From: Moraxellaceae bacterium
GTDB taxonomy: Bacteria > Pseudomonadota > Gammaproteobacteria > Pseudomonadales > Moraxellaceae
Assembly: GCA_030684415.1 (NCBI GenBank)
Contig: JAUXNL010000176.1
Coordinates: 1 to 20,613 of the forward strand
Direction: 5' to 3'
Length of the DNA stretch: 20,613 bases
Both the position numbers and the translations under genes were made by a program. This document shows, one piece after another, positions 1 through 8,592 of the stretch (its first letter is position 1; each line of letters opens with the position of its first letter). Below the pieces are notes generated by a model. The model searched no databases and was not told the origin of the DNA. It worked only from the letters and a program-made list of their open reading frames with translations.

Positions 1-1005
1 GACGGGCGCTTCAGCCTTTATGGCGAAAATTTTCGGGTGAATGGTGCTGCTTGTGGATCTGGCGCTGCTTGCGCGTTGATTGACGGGTTCTTTGCTGGCG
101 AAACCGCAGGCCAGATCGGTGTCAGCTACCTCATCAGCAACACCAATGACGGCAACATCAGCGGTGTTGCCGGCCTTCAGCTTGACGGCACTGCCGGCAC
201 ACCCGCTACTCCGACCAACCGCAATGGCTACTCGTTGGCGATTGCCGACAGTGTGAATGGTTCGTTTTTCCAGGGCGGCCTGATCGATTCGTATTACGAC
301 TCCAGTCAGACCAATAACTACGATGCCGCAGGTGGTTTGCTGACCTCGAGCAGCCAATCTTTCGGCGTTCTGGATCGCAACACCGCCCAAACCGACAACG
401 TCGGCCGCAATGGCAACCTGGATTGGGGCCGCTGGTATGGTGATGACGCGCAAATCACCGGCGTCAACGAGGGCGGCAACCTGACACTGGGAACTAACCA
501 GAGCCTGCATTACATCACCGGCCCGATGAGTAGCTCCGAGGCTCTTCACAACATTGTTAATCTGCACGGGCAGGGTGCCCAAGCCACCTACACACTGGCC
601 GGCGGTACCACCGCCAGCTCGACGGATGGCCGCACCGGTACCCTGACAGGCCAGCTCACGGTGAGCTTCGACTACTCCTCCAGCTCGATGAGTGCCGACC
701 TCGGCCTCAACATGAGCAGTGGCAACAGCTACACGCTGACCGGTAGCGGCATCAGCATCAGCAACTTCCAGCCGGTCTTCGCGGCCTCGTCAGAGGCACA
801 GAATCCGTCACTCGGCTGTATGTCATCGGGGTTCAGTACGTCCTGTTCTGCAAACATCAGCGGCTTCTTCTCTGGGGCTCAAGCCCAGCAGATCGGTTTG
901 GCTTACGACGTTTTTGACAATAGCACCGGTAGCGTCACCAACGGCGCCGCCGCCTTCAATCAGGGCACCATCACGCCTGGCGCAGGTGGTGGTCAAGGCA
1001 TCTGA
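1..1005 (+). CDS. C-terminal part of a large secreted/surface protein (5' end outside window)
   Basis: The frame is open from base 1 with no credible start, so this is the end of a longer gene; about 334 residues are visible. They are rich in Gly, Ser, Thr and Asn and nearly free of Lys, typical of secreted beta-rich surface proteins. Two versions of one module are visible: a Cys pair (CGSGAAC near the start, CMSSGFSTSC near the end) followed by a G-F-F-[AS]-G-x-x-A-x-Q-I-G-[VL]-x-Y strand and an Asn/Ser-rich tail. Between them lies a WGRWYGD segment. The layout recalls the C-terminal beta-rich parts of FecR-like or TbpB-barrel-like surface proteins, but this is only a resemblance. It ends TGA, overlapping by one base the ATG of the SPINDLY-type transferase gene, so the two are probably translationally coupled. 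The protein may be that enzyme's substrate (inference). Confidence 0.75.
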   Translation, partial: DGRFSLYGENFRVNGAACGSGAACALIDGFFAGETAGQIGVSYLISNTNDGNISGVAGLQLDGTAGTPATPTNRNGYSLAIADSVNGSFFQGGLIDSYYDSSQTNNYDAAGGLLTSSSQSFGVLDRNTAQTDNVGRNGNLDWGRWYGDDAQITGVNEGGNLTLGTNQSLHYITGPMSSSEALHNIVNLHGQGAQATYTLAGGTTASSTDGRTGTLTGQLTVSFDYSSSSMSADLGLNMSSGNSYTLTGSGISISNFQPVFAASSEAQNPSLGCMSSGFSTSCSANISGFFSGAQAQQIGLAYDVFDNSTGSVTNGAAAFNQGTITPGAGGGQGI

Positions 1006-3143
1006 TGACACTCCTGTCCCGCGCGGTATCCCTGCTGCAAACCGGGGATGCCGTCGCGGCCCGCTCCCTCCTGCTGGAAGCGCCTGAGACCGATCAGCGC
1101 GACTTCCTGCTCGGCGCCTGCGCTCATGCCTTAGGTGAAATCCCTCAGGCCGTGCAGTGCTTTGCCGATGCCCTGCGCCGCAACCCCGCCCATGCCAGCG
1201 CCGCCAGCGCGCTCGGCAGCCTTTATGCCGGCCTTGGCCGCAAGCGGGAAGCCGAGGCTCTGTTCCGCCAGACGCTGACCCGTGTTGAAGATGCCCAACT
1301 GCGCTTCAATCTTGCCGTCATGCTCGAAGACCGGGGGGACAACGCCGCCGCCCTCGCGGAATACAGTGCCGTGCTGCGCCTCGCCCCCGGCCACTATGGC
1401 GCGCGCCACAACAGGGCCGGTCTGCATGCCCGCGAGCAGCGCCTGCAGGACGCCGCCGACGATTACCGCGAGCTGGTACGGCAACACCCCGAGTTCACCC
1501 TGCCCTGGCATAACCTGGGCGAGCTGGAGCTGGGCCAGGGCCGCTACGAAGAAGCGGAGCGCCTGCTGACCGAAGTGCTGGTGCGCGAACCCGTCAATGG
1601 CAAGGCCTGCTTGAGCCTGGCGGTCGCGCAAGCGGCACAGGGCCTGATCGCGCAAAGCCATGCCAGCTTCGAGCGCCTGAAAGCCATGGAGCCTGCGCGC
1701 TGGGAAGAGGCCCGTGCACGGCTCAACGGCCGGCGCGGCCACGATGCTGGCATCGACCCGCGCCTGCTGTTCCTGTTGCGCACCTTCGAGCATCTGGGCG
1801 CCTGCGACTGGCGCTACTGGACACGCTGGGGCGAAGTTTTCCGCGACTTCTGCCACCGGCCCTCCGATGGCGACCTGATCGCTCTGGCCTATCCGGCCCT
1901 GCTGGCGCCGCAAAGTGCGGCTGAGCAGCTCGCGCTCATGACGGCCATCGGCCGGCAGATCGAGGCCGCCGCCGCGCCCTTCAAGCAAACCCCGACCGTG
2001 GGCTCCGCGCAGCCCGAGCGCCTGCGTATCGGCTATATCGGCCCGCTGTTGGAGCGCCACGTCACCGGTCTTAACCTGCGCCGCTTCTTTGCGGCCCATC
2101 CTCCGCACAGCACGGAGGTCTTCGTCATCTCGACCGGCCGGCCCGGCAATGACCCGGCCTGGCCCAGCCGTATCGAGCTGCGCGATGGCGTGAACTGGAT
2201 CGACTGCGCCGATCAGGACGATGCCACCATCGCCGCCAGGCTCTGCGAGCTACGCCTGGATGTGTTGGTCGATATCGCGACTTACAGCAACGACCCGCGC
2301 CCCGAGGTCATCGCCGCCCGACCGGCGCCGGTGCAGGTCAATTGGCTGGGAGCGCCCTACACGGGCGGCGTCAGCAGCTATGACTACATTTTGTCCGATG
2401 CCGTCACGCGCCCCGGTAATGGCTGGTGCAGCGAGGCCGAAGTGCTGATGCCGGGCAGCTATTTTGTGTTCAGCCATGTGCCCGAGCCGCCGGTGGCGCC
2501 GCCGCGCGCCAGCCTCGGCCTGCCCGAGCAGCGTTTTGTTTTCGCCAACCTCGGCACACCGGTCAAAATCTCGCCCGACATCTTCGATCGCTGGATGCGC
2601 ATTCTGGCGGCCTGCCCCGACAGCGTGCTCTGGCTGCTGGCCAACAGCCCGGCCTGCGTGCTCAACCTCAAGCGCGAGGCCGAGTGGCGTGGTATCGATC
2701 CGCGCCGCCTGCTGTTTGTCACCCGCACCAATCCGGTGGACCACATGGCCCGCCAAGGCGCCGCCGACCTGTTTCTGGATACGCCCTACATCACCGGCCA
2801 CACCACGATGGCCGAGTCGCTGTGGGCCGGCACCCCCGGCATCAGCGTGCTGGGAGAGACCTTTGCCGGCCGTGTCGGCGGCAGCCTGCTGCAGGATGCG
2901 GGCTTGCCTGAGCTGGTGGCGCCGGACTGGGATGCTTTCGAGGCACTGGCCATTGCGCTGTATCAGGACCGCCCACGGCTCGCTGCCCTGCGCGAACGCC
3001 TTGCCAGCAGCCGGCATCAACTGCACTGCGTGGATGTGCACGGTCAGGCACAGCGCATGGAAAAGGCCTTCCGCCAGATGCACGAGCGTCGTGTGCAGGG
3101 CTTGCCGGCGGCAGACTTCGCCGTCGACGACCTGTTGTCCTAA
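1005..3143 (+). CDS. TPR protein with O-GlcNAc transferase/SPINDLY-type (GT41) glycosyltransferase domain
   Basis: A 712-residue predicted cytoplasmic enzyme with no signal peptide. Residues about 30-230 form roughly six tetratricopeptide repeats; residues about 335-690 match the GT41 catalytic region. Recognisable parts are RIGYIGP at 341 with His352 a few residues on, DVLVDIATYSND, a K-I-S-P segment with Lys521 aligning with the nucleotide-binding Lys of human OGT, FLDTPYITGHTT with His599, and LWAGTPGISVLGETFAGRV. One oddity: the acidic residue after HTT, usually Asp in OGT, is Glu604 here. Family members transfer GlcNAc or fucose to Ser/Thr of proteins; the donor cannot be read from sequence. 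AAGG at 995-998 is a suitable ribosome site for the ATG at 1005. Coupling to the upstream surface-protein gene suggests it modifies that protein before export, as HMW1C-type enzymes do for adhesins (inference). Confidence 0.88.
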   Translation: MTLLSRAVSLLQTGDAVAARSLLLEAPETDQRDFLLGACAHALGEIPQAVQCFADALRRNPAHASAASALGSLYAGLGRKREAEALFRQTLTRVEDAQLRFNLAVMLEDRGDNAAALAEYSAVLRLAPGHYGARHNRAGLHAREQRLQDAADDYRELVRQHPEFTLPWHNLGELELGQGRYEEAERLLTEVLVREPVNGKACLSLAVAQAAQGLIAQSHASFERLKAMEPARWEEARARLNGRRGHDAGIDPRLLFLLRTFEHLGACDWRYWTRWGEVFRDFCHRPSDGDLIALAYPALLAPQSAAEQLALMTAIGRQIEAAAAPFKQTPTVGSAQPERLRIGYIGPLLERHVTGLNLRRFFAAHPPHSTEVFVISTGRPGNDPAWPSRIELRDGVNWIDCADQDDATIAARLCELRLDVLVDIATYSNDPRPEVIAARPAPVQVNWLGAPYTGGVSSYDYILSDAVTRPGNGWCSEAEVLMPGSYFVFSHVPEPPVAPPRASLGLPEQRFVFANLGTPVKISPDIFDRWMRILAACPDSVLWLLANSPACVLNLKREAEWRGIDPRRLLFVTRTNPVDHMARQGAADLFLDTPYITGHTTMAESLWAGTPGISVLGETFAGRVGGSLLQDAGLPELVAPDWDAFEALAIALYQDRPRLAALRERLASSRHQLHCVDVHGQAQRMEKAFRQMHERRVQGLPAADFAVDDLLS

Positions 3144-3225
3144 TTCCCCGCATTCAGGGGGTATGGCACACGCCAGCATTCGGCAATCCTCTTGGTAACG
3201 CATAACCTGCCATAGAGGACTGCCC

Positions 3226-4791
3226 ATGCATCGTCACTGCCGTACGCTGCTGCTCAGCATCATCATGACCACCATCGCCGCCTGCGGCGGCAGCAAGGTC
3301 AACACGCCCAAGTACGAGGCCAGCAACCGCATGACCGAGGCCGGCAAGGGCAATCTCTTCGCCATCCATGCCGTGCAGGCCCGCAGTTTCGAAATGAACG
3401 AAAACGGGCTGTTCATCAGCCCGCGCGGCGATTCCGCCACGCCGGTGGACTGGCTGCAGAAAGGCGTGGACATGGGCGATGCGCTGTCACAGGCGCGCCT
3501 GGCCTATTACCTGCTCTATGGCGACACCGGCGGCAAGACCGCCGCCCCGCGCGATCCGGCCCGGGCCCGGCAACTGGCGCGCAACGCCATGGCCAACCAG
3601 AAAGTGCCGCTGGGCTTCATCTCCGCCGAATCCGAAGGCATCCGCGACTACCGTGCCAAGCTGCTCGCCAAGGAGGTCGAGGAGCTGGCGCGGCGCGCCC
3701 ACACGCTGCTGGAGCAACTGCCCAAGGCGACGCAGGGTGACGTGGCGGCCATGTATGCCGTCAGCGAGGCCTACCGGCCCTTCCCGGTGCGCTGGATCTG
3801 GTTCGATGCCCCCACGTTTTCCGGCAGCCAGAAGGACTACCAGCAGTGGCTGCGCCGCGCGGCGGACGCCGGCCATGCCGAGGCCGTCAACGGCATGGTG
3901 GCCATCACCAGCGGCCATGAAAAACGGCAGTGGGAGGTCCGGGCCGCAAACCTCAAGGCGCAGTCCGGCAACCTGACCGCACAGGCCAAGTTCGATCTCG
4001 GCAACACCTACCGCAGCAATGGCCAGGAGGCCGAGGCCCTGAAGTGGTACCAGCAGGCCGCGGCCGAGGGCTACAAGCCGGCGCAGAAGGCGGCGCTGCA
4101 ACTGACCGATGCCAACGTGGTGCGCCTCAAGGCCGCCGCCGGCAGCAACAATGCCGCCGCGATGTTCGAACTGGGCGAGTACTTCCACACCGGCAACTGG
4201 GAAGGGCGCGACAACCGTCTCGCCCACGAGTGGTACCAGAAGGCCTCGCTGCGCGGCCACGCAGAAGCGACCTATCGCGCCGCCTTGCTCGGCCCCGGCG
4301 ACGACCGCGAACGCCTGATGCTGCAAGCCAGCCAGCGCGGCCATGCCGAGGCCACGCAGTGGCTGGCCACCGAGCGCAAGCGCCGCGCCGACGAGATCGC
4401 ACGCCGCAAGGCCGATGCCGAGGCCGATCAACGCAATCGCGCCGAACAACAGGCGCAGCAGGACGCCTTCGTGGCGCGCATCAACCGCGAAGGCAGCACC
4501 GACGCCTACGAGATCGAGGTCTATTGCCGCGCGGGCGGGCCGCGCTGCGCGCAGTTGCGCAATGCCGCACGCAACGCGCAAAACCAGCGCAACCGCGATG
4601 CGGAAAGCGCCAACCTGCGCCGCATCCAGGAGGTCTATAGCGGCGGCGCCGCTGGCCAGGCCCAGCGTGACGCCGCGGCAAAGCGCAGTTCCGACGCCGC
4701 GCGCGAGCGCACCGAATGCCTGGAGCGCAAGAGCCGCGCCATGAGCCGCGAGAAAAGCCCCAACCCCATAGGTTTCAGCGGCAATTGTTGA
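3226..4791 (+). CDS. Sel1-repeat lipoprotein, paralogue 1, with C-terminal four-Cys module
   Basis: A 521-residue protein with a lipoprotein signal: a hydrophobic stretch ends in the lipobox I-A-A-C (Cys20), followed by Gly, which favours the outer membrane. Several Sel1-like helical repeats follow, with hallmarks such as WLQKGVDMGDALSQARLAYY, WLRRAADAGHAEA and ALKWYQQAAAEGYKPA. A basic/Gln-rich helical stretch comes next (about 380-405), then a C-terminal module FVARINREGS..EIEVYC..GG.RC.QLR, with two more Cys, in ECLERK and at the very end (GNC). Sel1 repeats mediate protein-protein contacts; no enzyme motif is visible. The start is backed by AGAGGA at 3214-3219. The gene lies 82 bases after the transferase gene and 86 bases before paralogue 2, so the three could share a transcript. 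Paralogue 3 is its closest relative here. The function is unknown. Confidence 0.85.
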   Translation: MHRHCRTLLLSIIMTTIAACGGSKVNTPKYEASNRMTEAGKGNLFAIHAVQARSFEMNENGLFISPRGDSATPVDWLQKGVDMGDALSQARLAYYLLYGDTGGKTAAPRDPARARQLARNAMANQKVPLGFISAESEGIRDYRAKLLAKEVEELARRAHTLLEQLPKATQGDVAAMYAVSEAYRPFPVRWIWFDAPTFSGSQKDYQQWLRRAADAGHAEAVNGMVAITSGHEKRQWEVRAANLKAQSGNLTAQAKFDLGNTYRSNGQEAEALKWYQQAAAEGYKPAQKAALQLTDANVVRLKAAAGSNNAAAMFELGEYFHTGNWEGRDNRLAHEWYQKASLRGHAEATYRAALLGPGDDRERLMLQASQRGHAEATQWLATERKRRADEIARRKADAEADQRNRAEQQAQQDAFVARINREGSTDAYEIEVYCRAGGPRCAQLRNAARNAQNQRNRDAESANLRRIQEVYSGGAAGQAQRDAAAKRSSDAARERTECLERKSRAMSREKSPNPIGFSGNC

Positions 4792-4877
4792 GCCCCGGCA
4801 GCGCCGTCTCGCCGGCGGCGCGGCCACCCGCTATGGTTGCTGCCAGGCACCGGCCATTGCCACCTTCGGAGTCCGCC

Positions 4878-6395
4878 ATGAAATCCCTGCTTGTCCCGTT
4901 ATTCACCCTCTGCCTGCTGCTGCCTGTCAGCGCACTGGCAACCACCAACTACTACCAACTGACCCAGAAAGAACTGGTCAAGCTGGGGGAGGCCGGCGAC
5001 ACCCAGGCCATCTGGCTGTTACAGGAGCCGGTCTACTACGACAAGAAGCAGAAAAAGAATGTGGTCAGGTCGCCGGAAGAGCGCCTGGGCTGGCTGCGCA
5101 AGGGCGCCGAGCTGGGCGATTTCCGGCTGCAAGCCACGCTGGCCCTGCACTTTCTGCCGCGCCCGATGGGCACCGGCCCCACGACGGACCTCGCCGCCGC
5201 CGGGCACTGGCTGGAGCAGGTGCTGGCGCAGCCTCGACGCACCGGCGGCACGCCCGATGCGTTCTATCGCCAGAGCATCGAACAACTCCTGACCTGGTCG
5301 CGCCAACTGCAACGCCAGCCCGCGGCCGAGGCCGGCGATGCTGACGCCATGTTCGACCTGGCACAGGCCTACGCGCCGCAAAAGGCCTTCAACACCGAGC
5401 TGGGCAATCCCGCCCAGCACCAGCACTGGCTGGCACAGGCCGCCGACAAGGGCCATCCCGGAGCGGCACTGGCGCTGGCCAAGGCAAGCCGCTCGGCGGA
5501 CGAGCGACAGAAGTGGTACCGGCTGGCGGCCGACGGTGGCAATGCCGAGGCACTGGCAACGCTGGGGTATCAGGCCCTTGCCAAACAAAATGCGAGCGAA
5601 GCCCGGCAATGGTTCGCGAAAGCGGCCGATGCCGGTCATGCCGACGCCGCCTTCCACCTGGCGGGCTACTTCAAGGCCGACAAGGACAACGCCACTGCCA
5701 TCGACTGGTACCGCAAGGCAGCCGCCGCCGGCCACAAGGATGCCGCGGGCGAGCTGGCGCGGCTGACCGACCCGACACTGGTCCGCCTCATTGCCGCGAC
5801 CGACCAGGGCGACGGCGAGGCCGCCTACCAGTTGGGCGAGTATTACCGGCAGCGGGGCGACCGGGACCGTGCCTATAAGGCCTATTCCCGCGGCATGGAC
5901 CTGGGCAACAATGATGCCCAGTATCAGGTGGCGCTGCTCAGCACCATTCCCGCCACGCAACAGCACCTGATGAAGATGGCCGCCATCAACGGCCATGCCG
6001 GCGCCGCCGCCTGGCTGCAGCGTCAGGCCGGCCAGGGGGCGGAGGCCGCGCGCCAGCAACAACAGCTCGTGCAGGAGGCCGAACGCCGCGCCTTTGTCGC
6101 GCGCATCGACCGCGACGGCACCACCGACAAGCTCGAAGTGGAAATCTACTGCCAGTACGGCGGCCAGCGCTGCAACGCCTTGCGCGGCCAGGCACATCGG
6201 GCCGAACAGAGCCGCAACCAGCAGGTGGAAGCCGCCGACCGCCAACGCATCCAGGCCATCCACAGCGACGGCAAGACCGCGGCGCAACGGGCTGCCGAAC
6301 ACCAAGCCAAGAGCGAATGCATGCGCCGCAAGACCGAGTCCATCCAGCGCAGCAACACCGGCCAGCAGGACTGGCGCTTTACCGGCGACTGCTGA
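4878..6395 (+). CDS. Exported Sel1-repeat protein, paralogue 2, with C-terminal four-Cys module
   Basis: A 505-residue protein starting at the ATG at 4878, preceded by GGAG at 4868-4871. The reading frame is open further upstream to 4716, but that would overlap paralogue 1 and bury the signal peptide. The N-terminus is a classical cleavable signal ending A-L-A (19-21). Cys12 lies inside the hydrophobic core and is not in a lipobox, so unlike its two paralogues the product is probably soluble in the periplasm or secreted. Sel1-like repeats fill most of the chain (WYRLAADGGNAEALATLGY, WFAKAADAGHADAAFHLAGY, WYRKAAAAGHKDAAGELA). A Gln/Glu-rich helix leads to the shared C-terminal module (FVARIDRDGT..EVEIYC.YGG.RC..LR, then ECMRRK and a terminal GDC). 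It is the most divergent of the three. No enzymatic motif is visible and the function is unknown. Confidence 0.85.
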   Translation: MKSLLVPLFTLCLLLPVSALATTNYYQLTQKELVKLGEAGDTQAIWLLQEPVYYDKKQKKNVVRSPEERLGWLRKGAELGDFRLQATLALHFLPRPMGTGPTTDLAAAGHWLEQVLAQPRRTGGTPDAFYRQSIEQLLTWSRQLQRQPAAEAGDADAMFDLAQAYAPQKAFNTELGNPAQHQHWLAQAADKGHPGAALALAKASRSADERQKWYRLAADGGNAEALATLGYQALAKQNASEARQWFAKAADAGHADAAFHLAGYFKADKDNATAIDWYRKAAAAGHKDAAGELARLTDPTLVRLIAATDQGDGEAAYQLGEYYRQRGDRDRAYKAYSRGMDLGNNDAQYQVALLSTIPATQQHLMKMAAINGHAGAAAWLQRQAGQGAEAARQQQQLVQEAERRAFVARIDRDGTTDKLEVEIYCQYGGQRCNALRGQAHRAEQSRNQQVEAADRQRIQAIHSDGKTAAQRAAEHQAKSECMRRKTESIQRSNTGQQDWRFTGDC

Positions 6396-6413
6396 GGTGT
6401 CTCTGGATAACCG

Positions 6414-6451
6414 CGCTCGCCCTGCGTCCTTCTCCAGGCTCGGGGCGAGCG
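6414..6451. repeat. Inverted repeat downstream of paralogue 2
   Basis: The 9-base arms CGCTCGCCC and GGGCGAGCG match perfectly and flank a loop of about 20 bases, 19 bases after the paralogue 2 stop codon. There is no following T-run, so a factor-independent terminator is not clearly supported. It may stabilise the 3' end of the message. Confidence 0.5.
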
Positions 6452-6470
6452 GAAGTTCAACGATTGACCG

Positions 6471-6640
6471 TTAGCCGCTGGCTGAAAAATGCATTTCAGC
6501 AAACGGCTTCCCTGCCAAGGAGGGCCGGGTCGCGAATCAATCACACCTGCGTGATTGATTCAGCATGGAGCGCTTCCGGACAAGTGCCGGAGTCGTGGGC
6601 TGAAAAAGCCCGGGATGGGTATTTTTCAGCAAGCCGTCAA
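6471..6640 (+). repeat. 170-bp intergenic element with terminal inverted repeats, copy 1
   Basis: A non-coding element of 170 bases, repeated at 8593-8763, 15077-15245 and, partly, on the other strand at 19265-19376. The left end (TTAGCCGCTGGCTGAAAAA) and the reverse complement of the right end (TTGACGGCTTGCTGAAAAA) match each other, giving an imperfect terminal inverted repeat of about 22 bases. Inside are a left fold-back arm, a core hairpin (AATCA..TGATT) within the conserved GGCCGGGTCG segment, a small TCCGG/CCGGA hairpin, and a right fold-back arm GCTGAAAAA-GCCC-ggga-TGGG-TATTTTTCAGC with a T-run, usable as a terminator. Bases 6566-6619 are identical to 8688-8741 over 54 bases. It has no reading frame of its own and is probably a MITE-like or REP-like element. 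Confidence 0.85.
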
Positions 6641-6829
6641 GAGTCCGTTCACGCTGAGCTTGCCAGCACATGGTCGGCACTTTCCAGAAAACGGCTACAG
6701 CGCACTGCTGACATGAACGCATTGCGCCAGCGCCATGACGGCTCATCCCGTGACTCCCGCTACCTGATGCGCACTGCAGGCCATGAAGTTTTTGCAGGCG
6801 CTCCAGAAACCATTTGAGGAGAGACGTGT
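6641..6829 (+). other. Leader region of paralogue 3
   Basis: These 189 bases follow element copy 1 and precede paralogue 3. A strong ribosome-binding site, GAGGAGAG, lies at 6816-6823. No clear promoter hexamers or gene remnant were recognised. The stretch CCGTTCACGCTGAGCTTG near 6646-6663 resembles one half of a REP-type palindrome seen in other proteobacteria, but no second half is present. Confidence 0.4.
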
Positions 6830-8383
6830 ATGTCACGCTTCAGGTTGCCGCATCTACACCCAACTTCGCGCAGGCTGGGAGTGATCCTGATCACTTTGGC
6901 GCTGGCCTCCTGCGCCGCTCCGAAAACCGCTCAGCCGCCTCCCTACAATTTCAGCAACCGTGTGGAGGAAGCACGCAATGGCAATCTGCATGCCCTGCAC
7001 CGTGTGCAACTCCGCAGTCTTTACATGAACGAGGGAGGGATGACGGTGCATCCGATGTCGGATGTGCGCAACCCGCTGGAGTGGCTGCAAAAAGGGGTGG
7101 ACCGGGGTGATGCCCTGTCACAGGCGCGCATGGCCTATTACGTGCTGTACGGATCGCAAACACGCCACGATCCGACGCATGATCCGCAGAAGGCTCTGCA
7201 ATTGGCCCTGGCGGCGCTCAGCAACAAGACGCTGCCACTTGGTGCGATCAGTACCGAGAGTGATCGCACTCGCCGGCAGGCACATGCCGACAAGCTGACC
7301 AAGGAAGTGGCGGAGCTCGTCAGGCGTATCGAAAGCATATTGCAGCAGCGGCCACTCGCCGAGAAAGGCAACGCGGAGGCGGCCTATGCCCTGAGTCAGG
7401 CCTACACGCCATTCGACGTCCAGCTTCTCTGGCACAACGACCACGAATTCTCGGGCAACAAGAGCCAGCATGTCCGCTGGCTGCGTCAGGCCGCCGAAGC
7501 GGGGCACGCCGAGGCCATCAACCGTATGGCGGTGGTCGCTCCCGACAAGGAAAAGCCGCTTTGGAAAGTGAAAGCCGCGCGCCTGAAAACCGCAGCCGAC
7601 AATTTGACACCGCAGGCCATGTTCGAGCTTGGCAATACCTTCATGACTAACGGACAAGAGGCGGAGGCCTTGAAGTGGTACCAGCAAGCCGCGGACAAGG
7701 GCATCAAGCCTGCGCAGAAAATCGTTTTGCAGCTCACCGACCCTACGGTAGTGCGCCTGAAGGCAGCCAACAATCCCGATGCCATGTTCGAGCTTGGCGA
7801 ATATTTCCGCACCGGCAACTGGGAAGGCAAAGACATGAAGCTGGCGCAAGAGTGGTACTTGAAGGCCTCCGCCAAGGGCAACGCCAATGCCAGCTATCAA
7901 GCCGCACAGTTGAGCACACTGTCGGAGCGAGAGCCTCTGATGAAGCGTGCCGCCGAGCAAGGTCATGCGCAGGCGAAGCAATGGATGATGGCAACGCTTC
8001 AGGCGCGGGAGCAAGAGGCGGCACAGAAAAAACAGGCAGCCGACACCGCTCGCCAACAGCAGCAACAATTACAAGAGCAGCAGTTGGCCGAACAAAAAGC
8101 ATTGCTGGCGCGCGTCGACCAGAACGGCAGCGCCGATTTTTATGAAATCGAGCTCTACTGCAATCATGGGGGCAAGCGCTGTCAGGAATTGAGGAATGCG
8201 GCGCTCCGGGCGCAAGCACAGCGCAATCGGGAGGGCGTGCGTGCCGCCAGCGGGCAAGACGAGAACACGCAGCGTCAGAACGAGGCCATGCGCAAGCGCT
8301 CTGAATGCCTGCGCAAACAAGTCGAATCGCTGGAGCGCTACAATCGCGGCCAGCAAAGCTGGCATTACACTGGCGAGTGCTGA
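6830..8383 (+). CDS. Sel1-repeat lipoprotein, paralogue 3, with C-terminal four-Cys module
   Basis: A 517-residue protein with a basic N-terminus, a hydrophobic helix and the lipobox L-A-S-C (Cys28) followed by Ala, predicting an outer-membrane lipoprotein. It aligns along its whole length with paralogue 1: NRVEEARNGNLHALHRVQLR, EWLQKGVDRGDALSQARMAY, WLRQAAEAGHAEAINRMAVV, ALKWYQQAADKGIKPAQK and ELGEYFRTGNWEGKD all have close counterparts. A Gln-rich coiled-coil-like stretch (about 385-420) precedes the shared Cys module (EIELYC.HGG.RC.ELR, ECLRKQ, terminal GEC). The start is backed by GAGGAGAG upstream. Its third codon positions are visibly less GC-rich than in paralogue 1. The gene is bracketed by direct copies of the 170-bp element, consistent with separate arrival or duplication. 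The function is unknown; binding or scaffolding in the envelope is likely from the Sel1 repeats. Confidence 0.85.
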   Translation: MSRFRLPHLHPTSRRLGVILITLALASCAAPKTAQPPPYNFSNRVEEARNGNLHALHRVQLRSLYMNEGGMTVHPMSDVRNPLEWLQKGVDRGDALSQARMAYYVLYGSQTRHDPTHDPQKALQLALAALSNKTLPLGAISTESDRTRRQAHADKLTKEVAELVRRIESILQQRPLAEKGNAEAAYALSQAYTPFDVQLLWHNDHEFSGNKSQHVRWLRQAAEAGHAEAINRMAVVAPDKEKPLWKVKAARLKTAADNLTPQAMFELGNTFMTNGQEAEALKWYQQAADKGIKPAQKIVLQLTDPTVVRLKAANNPDAMFELGEYFRTGNWEGKDMKLAQEWYLKASAKGNANASYQAAQLSTLSEREPLMKRAAEQGHAQAKQWMMATLQAREQEAAQKKQAADTARQQQQQLQEQQLAEQKALLARVDQNGSADFYEIELYCNHGGKRCQELRNAALRAQAQRNREGVRAASGQDENTQRQNEAMRKRSECLRKQVESLERYNRGQQSWHYTGEC

Positions 8384-8592
8384 GTGGGCCTTTGGGCAGA
8401 CAAGACTCTGGTGGCGGTGCAGATGAGGATACCTTTGCACGCTCTGCGTGTGTGTACATGTGAGGGGGCGTCGGTGGCCCGGGCCTTTGCGTGCGGACGA
8501 ATCCGCACCCCCATCAACCCGGGCTTGGATTCATCTGCGCGCGAGGTGAGTACGACAAATGGAGGGCTGAGTGAGAGAGGGGGGTGCGGGAA
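8384..8592. other. Non-coding gap after paralogue 3
   Basis: No gene is visible. There is one compact hairpin, GTGCGGA-cgaa-TCCGCAC at 8491-8508, without a T-run. The rest is purine-rich sequence running into element copy 2. Confidence 0.5.

Noticed and set aside
3144..3225. Weak CCCC/GGGG hairpin as terminator after the transferase gene
   Set aside because: It has only a four-base stem and no T-run, so read-through into paralogue 1 is at least as likely.
3487..4827. Long antisense open frame opposite paralogue 1
   Set aside because: GC-rich codon bias opens the complementary frame; it is Gly/Ala/Leu-rich with no domain, and the plus-strand gene has lipobox, ribosome site and paralogues.
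4716..4877. Upstream extension of paralogue 2
   Set aside because: It would overlap paralogue 1 and place 54 charged residues before a clear signal peptide; the ATG at 4878 has its own ribosome site.
5019..6305. Long antisense open frame opposite paralogue 2
   Set aside because: Same shadow effect; composition is low-complexity and no homologous pattern is visible.
6646..6663. Half of a second REP-type palindrome (GTTCACGCTGAGCTTG)
   Set aside because: Only one half is present and the expected continuation is missing; chance or a decayed remnant cannot be told apart.
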